From an uncultured Bacillota bacterium (GTDB taxonomy: Bacteria > Bacillota > JAAYKD01): DNA of 7,468 nucleotides. Shown in pieces: positions 4,966 through 7,468 of this stretch; position 1 is the first letter of the stretch, and each line of letters begins with the position of its first letter. The stretch spans positions 1 through 7,468 of the forward strand of contig CALCNS010000102.1 of assembly GCA_937897315.1 (NCBI GenBank). The letters run 5' to 3'. The position numbers and the translations under genes were made by a program. Below the pieces are notes generated by a model. It ran no database searches. It had not been told where the DNA came from and saw only the letters and a program-made list of their open reading frames with translations.

Positions 4966-5436
4966 CTTATCGCAAAATTCTTTTATTGCACTGTCCAATC
5001 CTTCGCCCACGTTTTTGATCGGATCTACGAATTTGGCTGTAGCAATTACTTCGGTCGCTTTCGATTCTTCTTTAACCTGAGCAAAGTATTTATCGGCAGT
5101 TCCCCCGGAGCAGCAAGCAAAAATCGCTATCTTTTTGTTTCGAAGGGAGTGTTCTCTCAAAAAAGTTCGCAAAGGTGGAGCATAGGTACTGGCCCAAATA
5201 GGAGACCCAATAAGGACTAAGTCGTACTCTTCGGCATGAAAGCGATACGGTTCAAGTTTTGGATGTTCTTTAAACACTGCACTCTTTCCGCCCCAAAAGT
5301 ACTTACTGACGTTCCCTGTCGGGTACTCCTGAACGGGAATAAGCGGGATCAGGTCTGCAGTAAGATGCTGCGCCAATTTCTCGGCTACTAATTTCGTATT
5401 CCCCTCTAGAGAGAAGAACACAATGGCTGTTTTCAT
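4960..5436 (-). CDS. Flavodoxin-family FMN protein
   Basis: A 158-residue single-domain flavodoxin. The FMN-phosphate loop SLEGNT is at residues 9-14, directly after the first beta strand (KTAIVFF). GSPIWAST (77-84) supplies the second flavin-contacting loop, with Trp81 as a candidate isoalloxazine stacker, and FACCSGG (106-112) the third. No second domain, signal peptide or membrane segment is visible, so it should be a cytosolic electron carrier or small flavin reductase. AAAGGAGA precedes the ATG by a good distance. It is the last gene of an operon with the heterodimeric exporter, starting 17 nt after the exporter stop. Its role there is unclear: it might modify or detoxify a redox-active substrate, or be a passenger. 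It could alternatively be called a flavodoxin-like NAD(P)H oxidoreductase. Confidence 0.88.
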   Translation of the reverse strand: MKTAIVFFSLEGNTKLVAEKLAQHLTADLIPLIPVQEYPTGNVSKYFWGGKSAVFKEHPKLEPYRFHAEEYDLVLIGSPIWASTYAPPLRTFLREHSLRNKKIAIFACCSGGTADKYFAQVKEESKATEVIATAKFVDPIKNVGEGLDSAIKEFCDKL

Positions 5437-5453
5437 AGTTTATCTCCTTTCTT

Positions 5454-7190
5454 TCACCTTAAATCCCAACCGGCGTTGTCAATACGGCTATACATGGCAT
5501 ACCAGCCATTTTGTTTTGCCAATTGCTCAGGGGAGCCACTTTCTACAATTCCGTTTTGAGCGACAATATGGATCACATCGGCATCAATAATTCCACTTAA
5601 CCGGTGACTTATGGAAAAAATCGTTCGTCCTTCGCTAGTTGCACGAATCGCTGCAAAAATTCTTGATTCCGTTTGGGTGTCCATACCACTGGTGGGTTCA
5701 TCTAGTAACAATACTTTAGGATTTGCCGCTATGGCTCTAGCGATGGATAATAGCTGAATTTCTCCACTGGATAAACCACCTGCACCTTCACCGATGATGG
5801 TTTCATATGCATTAGGCATTTGTGTGATCAAATCATGAATACCCACGACCTTGGCTGCTTCTTCCACCTGTGTTTGACTTATGGTCCGATCTCGGAGTGT
5901 AATATTCTCGGCTATTGTGCCATCGAATATTTGTGGCATTTGGGGCACAATGCCAATGAGTCGTCGACGTTGTTCAGGAGGTAAAGCAAATGGATCCACA
6001 CCACAAACCCGAATACTCCCCTCTAGAGGAGCATAAATGCCGGACACCAAGTTCAATAGAGTGGTTTTCCCAGCTCCACTTCTGCCAATAAAAACAGCTT
6101 TTTCACCCTTTTCAATGTGTAAGCTGATGTTGTTCAAGACGGGAGTATTGCCATAAGCAAATTTTAGGTTTTCAATGACAATCCCACTATCATCGGATCT
6201 TTGGTCCTTAAATATCCTTACTTCTACATTTTCTTTGAAAAAATCTTGGACCCGAGCAATTCCTGCCATGGATTGTTGTATGGTCTGAAACTCGGTCGCA
6301 AGTGCCTCAATAGGTGAAAACAGCTTACCAATTAAATCAATGACGGCTGCCAAGGTTCCCACAGTCAAACCCAAAGAAAGAGCCGTACCGTTTGGAGCAC
6401 ATACCCACAAGGCAGTAACGATTACACAAGCCCGTAGAATTTGCATGACACAAGGGAACCAACTGTCGTAGGTAGAGATTTTATTGATGGTGTTCAGTAA
6501 GTCCAATAGCAGTCCGTGGAATTTCTTCTTCCCAATCTTTTCTGCAGAATATGCTTTCACCGTGCGAATGCCAGAAATCCACTCCTGAATAAAGGTATAA
6601 ATTGCAGAAATTCGCAGTCTTACCGTCTTTTGGAAAACAAAAATCCTTTTTCTAAAGAAGTTAGATGCAAAGTAAACTATAGGGATCACTACAATTTCCA
6701 ACCAAATCAGTTGTGGTGCCATGATATAAAGAGATACCAGCAATCCTCCAATCTTGAAGAGATTGGTAAAAACATTGATAATCCCCGCAGAAAACAAATT
6801 ATGAATCGCATCCACATCGGTGGTTAATCGGCTCATAATATCTCCCGTGGGAGTCGATAAAAAGTAATCGATGGGAAGCTCTGTAAGCCGCTTTGCCATT
6901 TTGGAGCGTAAATCCATGAGAATGCTTTGCCCAATCAAAGTTGTAAATGCTACTTTAGAGAACTCAACCACGTTTGACCCAGATGTAACGAGCAAGTACA
7001 ACGCCGCTAACGACCAAACCCCTGCTAATTGACCCGTGACAAAATGCTGGTCGATGATGCGCCGAATCAGGAAAGCCGGAGTTAACTGCAAGGCCATGGA
7101 AAAAACAATAGCTAGAAATAATAGAAGTAGCAAGAAGAATCTCTTGCGCAAAACATCGATTACCGATTGCCAAATGATGTTGCCTTTCAT
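5454..7190 (-). CDS. Heterodimeric ABC multidrug exporter, catalytic half-transporter (BmrD/LmrD-type)
   Basis: A 578-residue half-transporter: an N-terminal six-helix type I exporter membrane domain (about residues 18-305) fused to an ATPase domain (about 338-570). Visible motifs are a coupling-helix region TPTGDIMSRLTTDVD (113-127), A-loop Tyr346, Walker A GRSGAGKT (369-376), Q-loop Gln417, signature LSSGE (473-477), Walker B VLLLDE (493-498) with catalytic Glu498, D-loop SGMD (501-504) and switch His529. The catalytic Glu is intact while the signature departs from LSGGQ. That fits the partner whose signature faces a degenerate ATP site. The ATG overlaps the TGA of the preceding gene (ATGA at 7187-7190), with GGAGGTGA placed ideally, so the two halves are translationally coupled. 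Likely substrates are hydrophobic drugs or peptides; a lipid or peptide exporter role cannot be excluded. Confidence 0.93.
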   Translation of the reverse strand: MKGNIIWQSVIDVLRKRFFLLLLLFLAIVFSMALQLTPAFLIRRIIDQHFVTGQLAGVWSLAALYLLVTSGSNVVEFSKVAFTTLIGQSILMDLRSKMAKRLTELPIDYFLSTPTGDIMSRLTTDVDAIHNLFSAGIINVFTNLFKIGGLLVSLYIMAPQLIWLEIVVIPIVYFASNFFRKRIFVFQKTVRLRISAIYTFIQEWISGIRTVKAYSAEKIGKKKFHGLLLDLLNTINKISTYDSWFPCVMQILRACVIVTALWVCAPNGTALSLGLTVGTLAAVIDLIGKLFSPIEALATEFQTIQQSMAGIARVQDFFKENVEVRIFKDQRSDDSGIVIENLKFAYGNTPVLNNISLHIEKGEKAVFIGRSGAGKTTLLNLVSGIYAPLEGSIRVCGVDPFALPPEQRRRLIGIVPQMPQIFDGTIAENITLRDRTISQTQVEEAAKVVGIHDLITQMPNAYETIIGEGAGGLSSGEIQLLSIARAIAANPKVLLLDEPTSGMDTQTESRIFAAIRATSEGRTIFSISHRLSGIIDADVIHIVAQNGIVESGSPEQLAKQNGWYAMYSRIDNAGWDLR

Positions 7191-7468
7191 TTTTTGTCAC
7201 CTCCCAAAAACACTTGTGCCGAGTAAATGTTCTTGTAGGTGCCGTTCAATGCCATCAACTCATTGTGGGTGCCCATTTCAGCAATCCTTCCGTTTTGAAG
7301 TAGAAGAATCTGATCTGTATAAGTAAAAGTGGTTAAGCGATGCGAGAACAATAGAATGATTTTGTCCCCCAGATTCTCGCGTAAATTCTCCATGATTTTC
7401 TGTTCCATGCGGATATCGATTGCCGAGAAAGGATCGTCGAGGATAAGAACCCTGCACTGCGTTGCCCA
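7187..7468 (-). CDS. Heterodimeric ABC multidrug exporter, degenerate half-transporter (partial, C-terminal 93 codons)
   Basis: Only the end of the ATPase domain is in the window; the 5' part lies beyond 7468. The open frame continues to the window edge, so a Met within it (7408) is not a start. Visible are Walker B VLILDD, where the catalytic Glu is replaced by Asp, the D-loop SAID, and the switch region FSHRLTTF with its His retained. The LDD form is typical of the non-catalytic partner in heterodimeric exporters such as BmrC/BmrD and TM287/TM288. The last codons encode the ribosome binding site GGAGGTGA used by the next gene. Whether a leader-peptide attenuator precedes this gene, as in bmrBCD, cannot be seen here. 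Confidence 0.92.
   Translation of the reverse strand, partial: WATQCRVLILDDPFSAIDIRMEQKIMENLRENLGDKIILLFSHRLTTFTYTDQILLLQNGRIAEMGTHNELMALNGTYKNIYSAQVFLGGDKK

Noticed and set aside
7187..7408. A 73-residue protein starting at the ATG at 7408
   Set aside because: The frame stays open to the window edge and encodes ABC Walker B residues before that Met, so it is the truncated end of a larger gene.

Overview
The window looks like an accessory drug-response locus from a low-to-moderate-GC Bacillota, most likely a clostridium-like organism. This rests on strong AGGAGG-type ribosome binding sites, sigma-A-type promoters, the Bacillota-style ABC systems and a MerR-TipAS regulator. No RNA gene, CRISPR array, IS element or replication origin is visible. 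The species cannot be named from the sequence. Every convincing gene lies on the minus strand, so transcription runs from position 7468 towards 1. || Layout in transcription order. (1) 7468-4960: the end of one half-transporter of a heterodimeric ABC multidrug exporter (runs off the window), its partner half-transporter (7190-5454) and a small flavodoxin (5436-4960), tightly packed with a 4-nt overlap and a 17-nt gap. (2) 4940-4722: an internal promoter, a five-codon leader ORF with a perfect Shine-Dalgarno site, a long hairpin and a strong intrinsic terminator placed just before the next gene's ribosome binding site. This is the architecture of a translation-coupled transcription attenuator. 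(3) 4703-2317: a three-gene ABC-2 exporter (ATPase plus two six-helix permeases, the COG4586/COG4587/COG3694 arrangement). (4) 2278-988: a stand-alone AAA ATPase of the DUF4143/COG1373 type with its own promoter, which is embedded in three related repeat arms. (5) 957-915: a short block resembling the last codons of the upstream permease, in the same frame and ending in a stop. It suggests that the ATPase gene sits as an insert between direct repeats. (6) 900-75: a MerR regulator with a TipAS drug-binding domain, behind a textbook 19-bp-spacer MerR promoter with a dyad operator. || How the genes may work together (inference). Two ABC exporters, a drug-sensing MerR protein and an attenuator of the kind used to sense translation-blocking antibiotics form a compact multidrug sensing and efflux island. 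The attenuator would gate the ABC-2 exporter, including read-through from the upstream exporter-flavodoxin operon, which has no visible terminator of its own. The MerR gene carries a strong internal Shine-Dalgarno site and ATG exactly at the domain boundary. It probably makes both a full-length activator and a free TipAS drug-binding protein, as tipA of Streptomyces lividans does. The attenuator, the dual start and the repeat-flanked ATPase are the three observations most worth checking.
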